Positions 5,621 through 15,005 of a stretch of 45,059 nucleotides of DNA are shown here, one piece after another. The DNA lies in NCBI GenBank assembly GCA_031286205.1, contig JAITUR010000121.1:1-45059 (forward strand), written 5' to 3'. The stretch is from Treponema sp. GTDB taxonomy: Bacteria; Spirochaetota; Spirochaetia; Treponematales; Breznakiellaceae. Made by a program: the position numbers and the translations under genes. The notes under the pieces are model-generated. The model was not told where the DNA came from. It saw only the letters and a list, made by a program, of their open reading frames with translations, and searched no databases. The first letter of the stretch is position 1, and each line of letters begins with the position of its first letter.

Positions 5621-6222
5621 TATTTAGCCGCCCTCTCCAATCCGCTTTTTGCGATTTTTCCCCGTACAACAGCAGATGTCTGCTGATCGCCCAAGTAAAC
5701 CTGGATTCGTTTTATATTTCCATTTGTTTCCGGAATTTTAACTTTTTCAAAAAGATTAACTCGTTGTGTAGTTGTACGAAGCTCCTTGTCCAGCCTCTTT
5801 TTTTGTTCTTCTACTACCTTTGCTTCCAAATCCAACAGTAAAACCTTCTTCATTGCCTCTATAGCCTTATCCAGCCATACCGGAGTAAGTAAAAGGTCGT
5901 ATGGAGCAATTTCAAAATCGGCTCCTTCAAAAATCGGAATCGATACCCCTGCAATATTTCCGTGACCAGTTCGCAGACTGGTAATTTTTAATATTTTTTT
6001 TGTAAAAAAACCGGTTTCGCCAAAAACACCAATCCATGTTTTGAACGATTCGTCCAGATTTTCTTTTGCTGCCTGTATTTCTTTAAGGCGTATTTCAGTA
6101 AGGCGTATTTCTCCCTGTAGCTGCTGTTTTTTTAACATTAGCGTCGGCAAATAACGCTTGTACATTTTAAGAGAATCTTTTTGTTTTTTTAGCTCATTTT
6201 TAGTGAGCCTTATTTTTGCCAT
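5620..6222 (-). CDS. atpD: V-type ATPase subunit D (central shaft)
   Basis: The protein is 200 aa, MAKIRLTKNELKKQKDSLKMYKRYLP, the classic N-terminus of the V/A-type D subunit. Long amphipathic helices at both ends (about 1-60 and 110-170) form the antiparallel coiled-coil rotor that passes through the A3B3 head. It lies 13 bp after atpB and overlaps atpI by one base. The length is normal for the family. I see no gene for the partner subunit F in the operon. Confidence 0.93.
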   Translation of the reverse strand: MAKIRLTKNELKKQKDSLKMYKRYLPTLMLKKQQLQGEIRLTEIRLKEIQAAKENLDESFKTWIGVFGETGFFTKKILKITSLRTGHGNIAGVSIPIFEGADFEIAPYDLLLTPVWLDKAIEAMKKVLLLDLEAKVVEEQKKRLDKELRTTTQRVNLFEKVKIPETNGNIKRIQVYLGDQQTSAVVRGKIAKSGLERAAK

Positions 6223-6235
6223 TATTCCCCAGCCT

Positions 6236-7534
6236 TTAAGCCTTCTGCGGCCAAAATTTGTTAATTAATTCTGTTCTTAACCCTGTTTCTTCCGGATTAA
6301 AACACGACGATAAAATTTCCCAGCCAAGATCTAACGCTCTTTCCAGCGGAATGTTAACCGATAAATCCATCATTCTTGTTTCAAACATTTCTCCGTATTT
6401 TAAAAGTTTTTCGTCCCACGGGGTCATAATAAAGCCCATGGCTTTCTTTTCCAATGTGTCTCTGTAAGACGAATACAGCTTGATCATGCCGTCCATGAGC
6501 GCGCGGTGGTCCTCGCGTGTTTTACCGTTAACCTGCTGTTTAAGACGAGACAACGAACCAAACGGTTCTATGCGCCCGTTTTTCAGGTAATACTGCCCTT
6601 CCGTAATATATCCTGTATTGTCAGGGACGGGGTGAGTAACATCGTCGCCGGGCATTGTTGTAACGCCAAGGACGGTAATGGAACCCGCTGTTTCAAAGTC
6701 AACGGCTTTTTCATAACGGCTTGCAAGCTGGCTGTAAAGGTCTCCGGGATAACCGCGGTTACTGGGAACCTGTTCCTGAATAATCGATATTTCTTTCATT
6801 GCGTCCGCAAAGTTTGTCATATCGGTAAGAAGTACAAGAACATCTTTGCCTTTAAGTGCAAACTGCTCCGCTACCGCCAAAGACATATCGGGAATCATTA
6901 AACATTCAACTGTTGGGTCGCTTGCAGTATGAATAAACATTACGGTGCGCGCAAGAGCTCCGCCATTTTCCAAAGTATCCTTAAAATAAAGATAGTCGTC
7001 GTATTTTAATCCCATGCCGCCAAGAACAATAACATCAACTTCCGCCTGCATTGCTATTCTGGCAAGCAGTTCGTTGTAAGGTTCGCCGGAGACGCTAAAA
7101 ATTGGCAGCTTTTGCGATACTACCAATGTATTAAAAAGGTCGATCATGGGAATACCCGTGCGGATCATATCTCTGGGGATAATCCGCTGAGAGGGATTTA
7201 CAGAAGGTCCGCCAATGGGAATTACATTATCGTGTAACGCAGGCCCGTTGTCGCGCGGATTACCGGAGCCGGAGAATACCCTGCCCATAAGGTTTTCGGA
7301 AAACGGAACCTGCATTGGCCGTCCCAAAAAGCGCACTGTATCGCCTGTAGAAATACCGCGGCCGCCTGCAAAAACCTGTAAAGAGACAATATCGTCCTGC
7401 AAACGGTTTACTTCCGCCAAAGAAGTGCCAAATACGGTATCAACCTCGGCAAGGTCGCCATAGCGAACCCCATCCGCCTTAACCGTAATTACGCTTCCTG
7501 TAATAGATTCGATCTTGCTGTATACTTTATTCAT
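6236..7534 (-). CDS. atpB: V-type ATPase subunit B (non-catalytic nucleotide subunit)
   Basis: The protein is 432 aa with the usual three-part structure: N-terminal barrel ([27 protein letters not shown]), central nucleotide fold and C-terminal helical bundle. As expected for B, the P-loop is degenerate ([17 protein letters not shown] in place of GxxxxGKT). Family landmarks include [18 protein letters not shown], which carries the arginine-containing segment that contributes to catalysis at the A-B interface, and [31 protein letters not shown]. It lies between atpA (17 bp upstream) and atpD. Confidence 0.97.
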   Translation of the reverse strand: MNKVYSKIESITGSVITVKADGVRYGDLAEVDTVFGTSLAEVNRLQDDIVSLQVFAGGRGISTGDTVRFLGRPMQVPFSENLMGRVFSGSGNPRDNGPALHDNVIPIGGPSVNPSQRIIPRDMIRTGIPMIDLFNTLVVSQKLPIFSVSGEPYNELLARIAMQAEVDVIVLGGMGLKYDDYLYFKDTLENGGALARTVMFIHTASDPTVECLMIPDMSLAVAEQFALKGKDVLVLLTDMTNFADAMKEISIIQEQVPSNRGYPGDLYSQLASRYEKAVDFETAGSITVLGVTTMPGDDVTHPVPDNTGYITEGQYYLKNGRIEPFGSLSRLKQQVNGKTREDHRALMDGMIKLYSSYRDTLEKKAMGFIMTPWDEKLLKYGEMFETRMMDLSVNIPLERALDLGWEILSSCFNPEETGLRTELINKFWPQKA

Positions 7535-7551
7535 ATTATTTCCCCTCTGCC

Positions 7552-9312
7552 TTATATTAAATATTTTTCGGCAGATTTATCTAAGCCTTTTGACTGATCA
7601 TTCAATGCCTTTGTAATTTCACTTTCCAAAGCCTGAAACTTTTCGCTCTTCCATTCCGAACCATTGTAATCTAAAAACCTTTGTCTTAATCTGTTAAACC
7701 AGGCTCTTGCCTCGTTTTTATCTGTAAAATCAAATTTCGATGCCAGTACATGGAGCAGTTTAGAGAATACATATATTTGTCTTTCCGGTTTTACCGCCGC
7801 ATCAATTGCGTCAAATGAGTTTTGCTGGAAGTACACGGAATCAATAAGTTCGCCTTTCAGATAAATAACATAATCCTCTATGCTTGTTCCTTCTTCGCCT
7901 ACAACTTTCATCATTTGTTCTACTTCGGATCCGCGTCTTAAAAATCCGTGCGCATAACCAACCTTTTCAGAATCGATAATACCCTTGTACTTTGACCATG
8001 ATTCTAAAGGATGAATGGCAGGGTATTTGCGCGCATCGGATCTTTCGCGGGAAAGTCCGTGGAAAGCGCCTACAACTTTAAGAGTAGCCTGTGTTACGGG
8101 TTCTTCAAAGTTACCGCCCGCAGGAGATACTGTTCCTCCGATAGTAACCGAACCAAGAGAACCGTCGCGGAGTTTTACAATACCCGCTCTTTCGTAGAAG
8201 CTGGCAATGGTGGATTCCATGTAAGCGGGGAATGCTTCTTCGCCGGGGATTTCTTCTAAGCGGCCGGACATTTCGCGCATTGCCTGTGCCCAACGGCTTG
8301 TTGAATCCGCCAAAAGAAGAACATGCAAGCCCATCTGCCTGTAGTATTCGGCAAGCGTTACCGCCGTATAAACAGAAGCTTCGCGGGCGGCAACCGGCAT
8401 GGAAGAAGTATTACAAATTATAATTGTCCGTTCCATTAGCGAGCGTCCTGTGCGTTCATCTGTTAATTCGGGGAATTCTTTAAGAGTTTCTACAACTTCG
8501 CCGGCGCGTTCGCCGCATGCCGCTACAATTACAATATCAACATCGGCAAAACGGGAAGTTATTTGCTGTAGTACTGTTTTTCCCGCGCCGAAAGGACCGG
8601 GAATACAATAAGTACCGCCGCGGGCGACAGGAAAGAATGTATCTATTAAACGAACACGGGTTACCATTGGGTCTACCGGTTTAAGCCTGTCGGAATAACA
8701 GTCAACCGCTCTTTTTACAGGCCAGCGGAAACTAAGTGTTATAGGAAGTTTATTTCCTTTTTCATCGATAAGTTCCGCGATTGTTTCGCGGAGTTTGTAC
8801 GAACCCGCAGGTTTTATCCAGGCAACAGTAAAGCTGCCGTTCATATAAAACGGAACCATAATACGATGCGTAAATGATCCTTCGGGAACAGTGCCAAGAG
8901 TATCCGCTCTTTCGACCTTGTCGCCTTCTTTTACAATTGGCGTAAAATTCCAGGCAGATTCGGTAGAAAGCGCGTCAAGGTAGACTCCCCTTTCCAGAAA
9001 GAAACCCGCTGCTTCAGCAAGCTGCGGAAGCGGATTCTGAAGCCCGTCATAAACCTGCCCCAAAAGACCAGGACCCAGCTCTACAGACAACATATCGCCT
9101 GTAAATTCAACCTCGTCTCCTACGGTTATACCCTTGGTAATTTCAAAAACCTGAAGCTGGCTGATATTGCCTCTAATACGAATAACTTCGCTCTTCAGTC
9201 TTTGACCTTGAGTTGTTACATAGCCAACTTCGTTCATGGATACGATTCCATCAAAACGAACGCTTACCATATTGCCGTTAACGGCTGTTACAACACCTTT
9301 TGTTCCAATCAT
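7552..9312 (-). CDS. atpA: V-type ATPase subunit A (catalytic)
   Basis: The protein is 586 aa. It has the N-terminal barrel ([19 protein letters not shown]), the A-specific non-homologous insert (about residues 110-190), a Walker A loop GPFGAGKT (about 240) and the catalytic glutamate segment [12 protein letters not shown]. Next come [32 protein letters not shown] and a C-terminal helical domain. All catalytic motifs are intact. It overlaps the upstream DUF2764-like gene by four bases (ATGA type) and is followed by atpB after 17 bp. Confidence 0.97.
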   Translation of the reverse strand: MIGTKGVVTAVNGNMVSVRFDGIVSMNEVGYVTTQGQRLKSEVIRIRGNISQLQVFEITKGITVGDEVEFTGDMLSVELGPGLLGQVYDGLQNPLPQLAEAAGFFLERGVYLDALSTESAWNFTPIVKEGDKVERADTLGTVPEGSFTHRIMVPFYMNGSFTVAWIKPAGSYKLRETIAELIDEKGNKLPITLSFRWPVKRAVDCYSDRLKPVDPMVTRVRLIDTFFPVARGGTYCIPGPFGAGKTVLQQITSRFADVDIVIVAACGERAGEVVETLKEFPELTDERTGRSLMERTIIICNTSSMPVAAREASVYTAVTLAEYYRQMGLHVLLLADSTSRWAQAMREMSGRLEEIPGEEAFPAYMESTIASFYERAGIVKLRDGSLGSVTIGGTVSPAGGNFEEPVTQATLKVVGAFHGLSRERSDARKYPAIHPLESWSKYKGIIDSEKVGYAHGFLRRGSEVEQMMKVVGEEGTSIEDYVIYLKGELIDSVYFQQNSFDAIDAAVKPERQIYVFSKLLHVLASKFDFTDKNEARAWFNRLRQRFLDYNGSEWKSEKFQALESEITKALNDQSKGLDKSAEKYLI

Positions 9313-9872
9313 ACAGTTTCTCCCAGAGAATTATTTGCATCCTCGATAATTTGCGTATATAACGATTTATATTCTGAAAATCCTTTTTCCGCATTTTGAG
9401 CCTCGCGGCGTTCAAGCAGTAAAAGTTTTAATAAATATGCAAAAACATGATTTCTTGAAAAATAGTCTGTGCCCGCAAGCTCGTCTATTGCGTTCCAGCG
9501 CGCTCTGTCAATAATTATTTCTCCTTCCAGGGGCGAACAATCACTGTTAACAGCTTTGGAAGCGGCTGCCGCCGCATCTTGAGGCACATAGGGCGGTTCA
9601 TTTGTAAGAGTATCCCTGTGCAGGCGGGCAGATCTATTTTTTGCCGCGTTAAGACGCAGTGTCCTTTCCCATTCCTGCCAGGTATCTATAAATTTACAGC
9701 CCGTTGTATATTGATCATCAATAAAACCGAGTGATATTTTTTCTAAAAGATCTGTATCAGTTTTATTCATTAAATCTTGCGCCAAAGAAATAAAAGCACC
9801 GCTTGTCATTGGCGGTTTTTGTTCGAAACCAAGATGCGGAAGCTGTGCCATCAAATAGTAATATGATCCCAC
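9309..9872 (-). CDS. DUF2764-like protein of V-ATPase operons
   Basis: The protein is 187 aa, MGSYYYLMAQLPHLGFEQKPPMTSG, soluble and helical by composition, with a Trp-rich centre (DTWQEWERTLRLNAAKNR). I recall this family (DUF2764) as a constant companion of V-ATPase genes in Treponema, Borrelia, Bacteroides and Chlamydia, at this same place between E and A. No canonical subunit C gene is present. The protein could do part of the C job of docking the rotor to the K ring, but that is an inference from position only. It starts immediately after the atpE stop and overlaps atpA by four bases. Confidence 0.8.
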   Translation of the reverse strand: MGSYYYLMAQLPHLGFEQKPPMTSGAFISLAQDLMNKTDTDLLEKISLGFIDDQYTTGCKFIDTWQEWERTLRLNAAKNRSARLHRDTLTNEPPYVPQDAAAAASKAVNSDCSPLEGEIIIDRARWNAIDELAGTDYFSRNHVFAYLLKLLLLERREAQNAEKGFSEYKSLYTQIIEDANNSLGETV

Positions 9873-10487
9873 TTAATTTCCTTTTGCCGTCTTGTTTAAA
9901 ATTTCAGCAAGCTTTGGATTTAAATATGCCGAAAGTAAATCAGATACTGCCTCGGCCGAAAAATCGTAATAAATAGATCCATCTTTATTGGAAATTCTAA
10001 AACCTTGCGTTAATTTACGGTTAGATTTTAACTCGATACCTTTCCAAAGTTCGCCTGTCATTTTTTCGCTAAAGAATGCTTTAAGCTTTGCAAGCTGCTC
10101 TTCCGGTAAAAGAACAGCAAGATCGTTGCCGCCCTTTGCTGCCCAGGATTTAAGCACTTCCGGCAGCGCGTTTTTAAGAACTTCTTCGTTGTAATTGGCG
10201 GATACATGCTCGTTTATAATATTGTTTAATAAAGCCTGAATCTCGTCCTTAAAAACAAGAACAAGGTTCCTGGAAGCCTGCTCCAAAGCGGCAATTCCCG
10301 CTTTTTCCGACCGCTCCGCATCCTGTTTTCCGCTGCGAATAATATCTTCCGCCTCTTTTTTGGCAGAATCCAGTATCCTCTTTGCTTCGGCTTCAGCCGC
10401 GTTTTTAATTCGCGATGCTTCTTCCGTTGCGGCAGTTATTCCGTCCTTTTTTATCTTGTCAATTAATTCCTGTACCTGAATTTCCAT
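9873..10487 (-). CDS. atpE: V-type ATPase subunit E (peripheral stalk)
   Basis: The protein is 204 aa. Residues 1-100 form a long charged helix rich in Ala, Glu, Lys and Arg (ATEEASRIKNAAEAEAKRIL), the right-handed coiled-coil stalk. Residues 110-204 are the globular domain that binds the head (LPEVLKSWAAKGGNDLAVLLPEEQ). It normally pairs with a G subunit, which is not encoded in this operon. It lies 9 bp after the 504-aa gene and directly before the DUF2764-like gene. Confidence 0.9.
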   Translation of the reverse strand: MEIQVQELIDKIKKDGITAATEEASRIKNAAEAEAKRILDSAKKEAEDIIRSGKQDAERSEKAGIAALEQASRNLVLVFKDEIQALLNNIINEHVSANYNEEVLKNALPEVLKSWAAKGGNDLAVLLPEEQLAKLKAFFSEKMTGELWKGIELKSNRKLTQGFRISNKDGSIYYDFSAEAVSDLLSAYLNPKLAEILNKTAKGN

Positions 10488-10496
10488 GCGTTTCTC

Positions 10497-12011
10497 CTAC
10501 TGCGTACAAAGACGCATTAATTGTATAAAATAATTTATTTTTTTATAATCGGCTACCATTCTTTGGTCTAAATCTTCTTTTGAATACATTTTTAATTCTT
10601 TCCAGTTAATAAGCAGTTCAGGGTGCTTCTTTTTTTCGTCTTCTACGAGCATTTTAAGGTGTTTTCCAATAACAATCAAGGACTGAGCAGCTTCGTTTAT
10701 AATTTCCAGCGCTTCGGCATTAATCCTTGCCAGAATACTGTTAATATACCTTGCCTGAGTTGGATCGCGGTCTACACGCATCATGGCGGATCTTAAGCGG
10801 CCGCCGTCAGAACCGTCTTCCGACATAACTATATCTAAATCGAGTATTGGCTGAAAACATTCTGTCACCCTGTGTAAAGATTCGCTCATTTCCCGGGACA
10901 TATGATTATTTGTCCACTGACCTCGGATTATTAAAATATCGCAAAGTTCTTTAAGTTCAGTTTCCGAAAAGTCGTCCATAAAGGCTTTTAGATAGTTTAA
11001 ACCTTCGGCATAAAAGAAATAATCCAGATTTCTTTTACGGAAATTTTCGCTTAATTGAATGGTATAATTTTCCAGTCTTACAAGATCGGCGGATTCAAAA
11101 ATCTGGGCGGTAAGCGCCCTAATCTGGCGGTTTTTCTTGGCATTGTTAATTATAGCGATATAACCCGCGCCTTCATTTTTCTTAACCTGAAGCCAGTCCT
11201 CCCCGATTGTTTCCTTGAAATTCGCGCTTTTATATTGCCAAACAGGATTTCTTAGGGTGTATTGAATCATTAATTCCAGTATTTTTGTGGTATGCAGTTC
11301 CCTAAGGGTCTTAATCAAATTGTTAAATTGTGTAAGTTCTACAAGATCGCTGCCTTCGCAGACTTTTAACAACTGTAAAAGGCTTGTCCAGTCATCTTCC
11401 GGCCTTAAATGCTGGGTAACTGTAAGAAATTCACTAATTTGATCGACTATTAATATGGTTTTTATTACCGGAAATCTGGGCTCTATTATAAAGCTTCCGT
11501 CGGCAAAATGAGGGTCAAATTTTTTAAAAAAACCAGCAAAATCGTAATTTACGAACCTTCCAAGAATACCCGCAAGCTCATATCGGCGGTTTGCTGTTAC
11601 TATTTTAACTATATCAAACTGGTTGGTTAATAAATCGATATCTTTTTGGATTGATACTATCAGTTCTTCTCCGGGCGTGGTTTTGGATTTTTCGTCCAAA
11701 ACTGCATAATCCAGGCGTTTAAGGGTTTCCCGGATATTGTCGTCCAGGCAGGATTCTACAACCAAGGACTTTAATTGCCCCTGTTTTTTGACATCTTTGT
11801 AAAACTCTTTTATTGGATAAATGGTCTTGTATATGGAGAAAAGGAATGACGAAAAGGAAGGGTCTGCTTCTTCGCTGCGAACCCTAAAAAATTTGGAAAA
11901 TTTGCTGTTTCCAAGCTCTTTTGCTATGCCTTTTAGCATATTTTGCTTGTCATCGGTTAGATTTTCTCCGGAAAAGAAAGAAAATACCTTGTCCATTAAA
12001 TCTTCAGCCAT
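10497..12011 (-). CDS. Spirochaete-conserved protein leading the V-ATPase operon
   Basis: The protein is 504 aa from the ATG at 12011 (MAEDLMDKVFSFFSGENLTDDKQ). The frame extends 14 codons further upstream, but those codons overlap the promoter, so I reject them. It is soluble, with no signal peptide or membrane helix, and is mostly helical with a basic, Lys-rich C-terminus. I recall similar proteins in treponemes (possibly DUF5312) but know no function. It is 9 bp upstream of atpE and appears to share the operon promoter, so a role in assembly or regulation of the V-ATPase is a reasonable but unproved guess. The message may be leaderless: the predicted transcription start falls on or next to the ATG. 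Confidence 0.8.
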   Translation of the reverse strand: MAEDLMDKVFSFFSGENLTDDKQNMLKGIAKELGNSKFSKFFRVRSEEADPSFSSFLFSIYKTIYPIKEFYKDVKKQGQLKSLVVESCLDDNIRETLKRLDYAVLDEKSKTTPGEELIVSIQKDIDLLTNQFDIVKIVTANRRYELAGILGRFVNYDFAGFFKKFDPHFADGSFIIEPRFPVIKTILIVDQISEFLTVTQHLRPEDDWTSLLQLLKVCEGSDLVELTQFNNLIKTLRELHTTKILELMIQYTLRNPVWQYKSANFKETIGEDWLQVKKNEGAGYIAIINNAKKNRQIRALTAQIFESADLVRLENYTIQLSENFRKRNLDYFFYAEGLNYLKAFMDDFSETELKELCDILIIRGQWTNNHMSREMSESLHRVTECFQPILDLDIVMSEDGSDGGRLRSAMMRVDRDPTQARYINSILARINAEALEIINEAAQSLIVIGKHLKMLVEDEKKKHPELLINWKELKMYSKEDLDQRMVADYKKINYFIQLMRLCTQ

Positions 12012-12018
12012 AACCGAT

Positions 12019-12047
12019 ATTTTACTATAAATTGTATTATTTGACAA
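12019..12047 (-). promoter_or_regulatory. Promoter of the V-ATPase operon (leaderless)
   Basis: Minus strand: TTGTCA (12042-12047), 17-bp spacer, TAAAAT (12019-12024). The expected start, about 7 nt on, is at 12012 next to the ATG at 12011. No Shine-Dalgarno is present. Confidence 0.6.
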
Positions 12048-12056
12048 GTACACGAA

Positions 12057-12085
12057 TTGACATTTTTCGTAATAACTGTCATAAT
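12057..12085 (+). promoter_or_regulatory. Promoter of the 12095-16202 unit
   Basis: TTGACA (12057-12062), 17-bp spacer, CATAAT (12080-12085). The predicted start near 12092 leaves about 3 nt before the ATG at 12095, too short for a ribosome binding site. It diverges from the V-ATPase promoter within about 70 bp. Confidence 0.65.
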
Positions 12086-12094
12086 ACTGGAATA

Positions 12095-12790
12095 ATGAAA
12101 AATATTAAAATATCGTTATTACTATTGCTTATTTTCTCTATGCATAATGTCCATTCTTTCGAACTTTCAATTACAGACAAGGCGGCAGAAGCATATTTGC
12201 ATGGTGAATTTAACCGCGGATCGGTTCACGAAGGCAATCTTTCCATAATTGGAGAGCTTGAACTAAATTCTCTTTTTTTAGTCAGGGGCGGTCTTTCTTT
12301 TGGCAGAGCAGGCGAAGCTACAGATTTAAGAGCATTCACAACTGTCGGCGCGTCTCCATTCGATAATATTCCGCTTAAATTTTCCCTGTCATGGATTTAC
12401 AATGGGTATATCGAATTCGAAGCTCACTCTCATTCAATTTTACCCGTTATTTCCTATGGCACTGACATAGCGGGGGTTTCACTTGGATTGAATTTACGTT
12501 TTACTTCGTTTTTTAATGAACCCGCGCAATTTGAATCCATCTTAGCTTTTTTATTATATTTTAATTTTATTAACAGCGAAATATTGCGTGTTGGCGTAAA
12601 CTTTGGAACTTACGATGAATTAAAAGCCAGAAACCTTGGGGCATTTGCGCTTGGTTTTGATGTCGCCGTACGAATAAACGAAAACTGGCAGATTATCAAC
12701 AAAGTTACGGTTATGCAAAGCGGTGCCGAAGGATTAAGCGCCAACTTTTACGGCTTTATCTGGAAAGGGGGAGTAAGATTCTCATGGTAA
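12095..12790 (+). CDS. Predicted outer-membrane beta-barrel protein
   Basis: The protein is 231 aa from the ATG at 12095 (MKNIKISLLLLLIFSMHNVHSF). I chose that start because an upstream in-frame ATG would lie ahead of the promoter. A signal peptide ends near residue 21. The rest alternates polar and hydrophobic residues in strand-length blocks rich in Gly, Asn, Ser and aromatic residues. It ends ...FIWKGGVRFSW, an aromatic C-terminus of the kind recognised by the BAM machinery. The size suits an 8-10 strand barrel. The specific family is not recognised. The next gene starts within its last codons (7-bp overlap), so the two are coupled. Confidence 0.7.
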   Translation: MKNIKISLLLLLIFSMHNVHSFELSITDKAAEAYLHGEFNRGSVHEGNLSIIGELELNSLFLVRGGLSFGRAGEATDLRAFTTVGASPFDNIPLKFSLSWIYNGYIEFEAHSHSILPVISYGTDIAGVSLGLNLRFTSFFNEPAQFESILAFLLYFNFINSEILRVGVNFGTYDELKARNLGAFALGFDVAVRINENWQIINKVTVMQSGAEGLSANFYGFIWKGGVRFSW

Positions 12791-13650
12791 AAAAAATAAG
12801 TTTAATTTTAAGTATTATTATCTTGACATTCTGTTTAATTATAAACAGCTGTGATCAAAACGATCTTTTTGGTTTATTTTCTTCATTGGAGCTTGATGAA
12901 CGGTTAAAAGAACAAAATAAATTTGTTTTTCTTAATAACCAAACTAATTCAAGCGGCGTTTCTATTAATCCATTCGCTCTTACACTGGGAGCCAATTATT
13001 CTTTTGTCGTATTAACCGATACCCATTTGGAAGATGATAAAACTTTCGATTTAGATAAACTGGCAGGTATCGTTAACGGTAACCCCGCTATAAAGTTTGT
13101 TATTATTACGGGCGATATTACACAAAAAGGCGCTGAAACAGAAATTAATAATTTTATTAAATTTGCAAACAGTGTTGATGTTCCGGTTTATCCTGTTATC
13201 GGGAATCATGATTTTTATTTTGATAACTGGGAATTTTGGCGGGATAAAATTGGATCAACCTTGTACAAGATAGATGCCGATACAGCAACACTTATTATTC
13301 TGGATGCCGGAAACGCATTTTACGGAAAAACACAGCTTGACTGGCTGGAAACTCAACTGGAAGAAACCAAGGGGACTGTTTTTGTTTTTTCCCATTCCAA
13401 TCTTTTTGCGGAAGGAATTTACAATATGCAGCAGTCGACAAGCGAATATGAAAGAGCCCGTATTGTTTCTTTACTTAAAAAGAATAAAAAGCGCAATGTT
13501 ATGATTATGGGTCATACACACAAAGATCAGTACAACAAAGTCGGCACTACTGAATATATTGTTTTAGAAGATTATGTAAAGGCGCGGTCCTACTACATTA
13601 TTAATGTAACCGGTTCCGGTATTACTCGTACCAAACAAACAATAAATTAA
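12784..13650 (+). CDS. Lipoprotein metallophosphoesterase
   Basis: The protein is 288 aa. The N-terminus MVKKISLILSIIILTFCLIINSC is a lipoprotein signal with the lipid-bearing cysteine at residue 23. The rest is a calcineurin-like phosphoesterase with every metal-binding block visible: DTH (LTDTHLED), GD (ITGDITQKG), GNHD (VIGNHDFYF), SH (FSHSNLF) and GHTH (MGHTHKDQ). It should be a two-metal phosphoesterase anchored to a membrane and facing the periplasm or cell surface. The substrate cannot be told from sequence. It overlaps the barrel gene by 7 bp and hisS by one base. Confidence 0.9.
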   Translation: MVKKISLILSIIILTFCLIINSCDQNDLFGLFSSLELDERLKEQNKFVFLNNQTNSSGVSINPFALTLGANYSFVVLTDTHLEDDKTFDLDKLAGIVNGNPAIKFVIITGDITQKGAETEINNFIKFANSVDVPVYPVIGNHDFYFDNWEFWRDKIGSTLYKIDADTATLIILDAGNAFYGKTQLDWLETQLEETKGTVFVFSHSNLFAEGIYNMQQSTSEYERARIVSLLKKNKKRNVMIMGHTHKDQYNKVGTTEYIVLEDYVKARSYYIINVTGSGITRTKQTIN

Positions 13651-14978
13651 TGCCGTCATATATAGAACCAAGAGTATTAAAAGGTTTCAGAGATTTTCTT
13701 CCTCCTGCAGAAATTGTCCGCCGCAGTCTTACGGAAAAAATAGAAGCCGGATTCCGCTCTTTTGGTTTTGTACCGATAGACACACCCGCGCTTGAATACG
13801 CGGATATTCTTTTAGGCAAGGGCGGCGGAGAAACGGAAAAACAAATTTACCGCTTTACCGACAATGGCGGCCGTGATGTCGCTCTCCGTTTTGATTTAAC
13901 CGTCCCATTTGCCCGTTTTACCGCCTTGCACGCCCTTGAGCTTACCTTTCCTTTTAAGCGCTACCATATCGGCAAAGTATGGAGGGGCGAAAATACTCAG
14001 CGCGGCCGTTACAGGGAATTTACACAATGCGATTTTGATATTATCGGAAGCGACAGCGCGGCGGCGGATTTTGAAATACTTTTATTAATCCGCTCTACCC
14101 TGCGCAATCTTGGTATTGATATTACTATTCATGTAAACCACCGGGGAATTTTTAACCGCTTTTTGAATCACATTGGACAAAGTAATAACTCGTGCGAAAT
14201 ACTTCGCGCTGTAGACAAACTTTCTAAAGTTGGCAAAGACGAAACATTAACAAGTCTTTCGGAACTTGCAGGGGAAGCACATGCGCAAAAAATTCTGGAG
14301 TTTATTGGCGCTAAAGGTTCGTTTAACGAAGTGCTTAACAAGATAACCGAATTGGCGGGCGGAGCCTGTCCGGAATCCGAGCGGCTTTCCGTTATTAACC
14401 AATATATGCGGGACATTTGCGTTAACGAAGCAGCCGATACTTCTATCGATCCTTTTGTACTTGACCCCTCGATAACACGCGGACTGGATTATTATACCGG
14501 CGTAGTTTTCGAAACCTTTTTAAACGATATGCCGGATATTGGATCTATTTGTTCCGGCGGAAGATACGACAATCTTGCCGGTTTATACTCAAAGAATAAT
14601 TCTATAAGCGGAGTCGGCTCCTCTATTGGTCTTGACCGTCTTCTTGCCGCTCTTGAAGCCCTGGATAAATTGCCTTCGTCAGGTAGTTGTAAAGCGGCAA
14701 TAGCCTGTATCGATGCGGAAAAATCAGGGCAGTATCAGGTTTTAGCAGATAAATTAAGGCAAAAAGGAATTCAGTGCGAAGTATTTGTAGATGCCTGCGG
14801 CGAAAAAAACCTTGTAAAACAATTCCAGTTTGCCGAAAAAAAAGGCTTAAAATGGGTTATTATTCCGGACGAAAACCCGTTAAGCGGAACAGTTACCTTG
14901 CGTGATTTAGCTGCTCGTAAAAATATTGATCTTTCTATCGGGGAATTAATCGATTTTTGCGGTAAGGCTATTCCATAA
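13650..14978 (+). CDS. hisS: Histidyl-tRNA synthetase
   Basis: The protein is 442 aa, MPSYIEPRVLKGFRDFLPPAEIVRR, the normal N-terminus of class II HisRS. Visible are motif 2 (RGRYREFTQCDFDIIG), the two HisRS-specific histidine-binding blocks (TRGLDYYTGVVFE and GGRYDNLAGLYS), motif 3 (GVGSSIGLDRLLAALE) and a C-terminal anticodon-binding domain (about 345-442). It charges tRNA-His in the cytoplasm. It starts on the last base of the preceding stop codon (TAATG), so it is translated by coupling with an unrelated phosphoesterase gene. Confidence 0.97.
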   Translation: MPSYIEPRVLKGFRDFLPPAEIVRRSLTEKIEAGFRSFGFVPIDTPALEYADILLGKGGGETEKQIYRFTDNGGRDVALRFDLTVPFARFTALHALELTFPFKRYHIGKVWRGENTQRGRYREFTQCDFDIIGSDSAAADFEILLLIRSTLRNLGIDITIHVNHRGIFNRFLNHIGQSNNSCEILRAVDKLSKVGKDETLTSLSELAGEAHAQKILEFIGAKGSFNEVLNKITELAGGACPESERLSVINQYMRDICVNEAADTSIDPFVLDPSITRGLDYYTGVVFETFLNDMPDIGSICSGGRYDNLAGLYSKNNSISGVGSSIGLDRLLAALEALDKLPSSGSCKAAIACIDAEKSGQYQVLADKLRQKGIQCEVFVDACGEKNLVKQFQFAEKKGLKWVIIPDENPLSGTVTLRDLAARKNIDLSIGELIDFCGKAIP

Positions 14979-15005
14979 ATATTAAAACTGTGCTATGTTA
15001 TTTCC

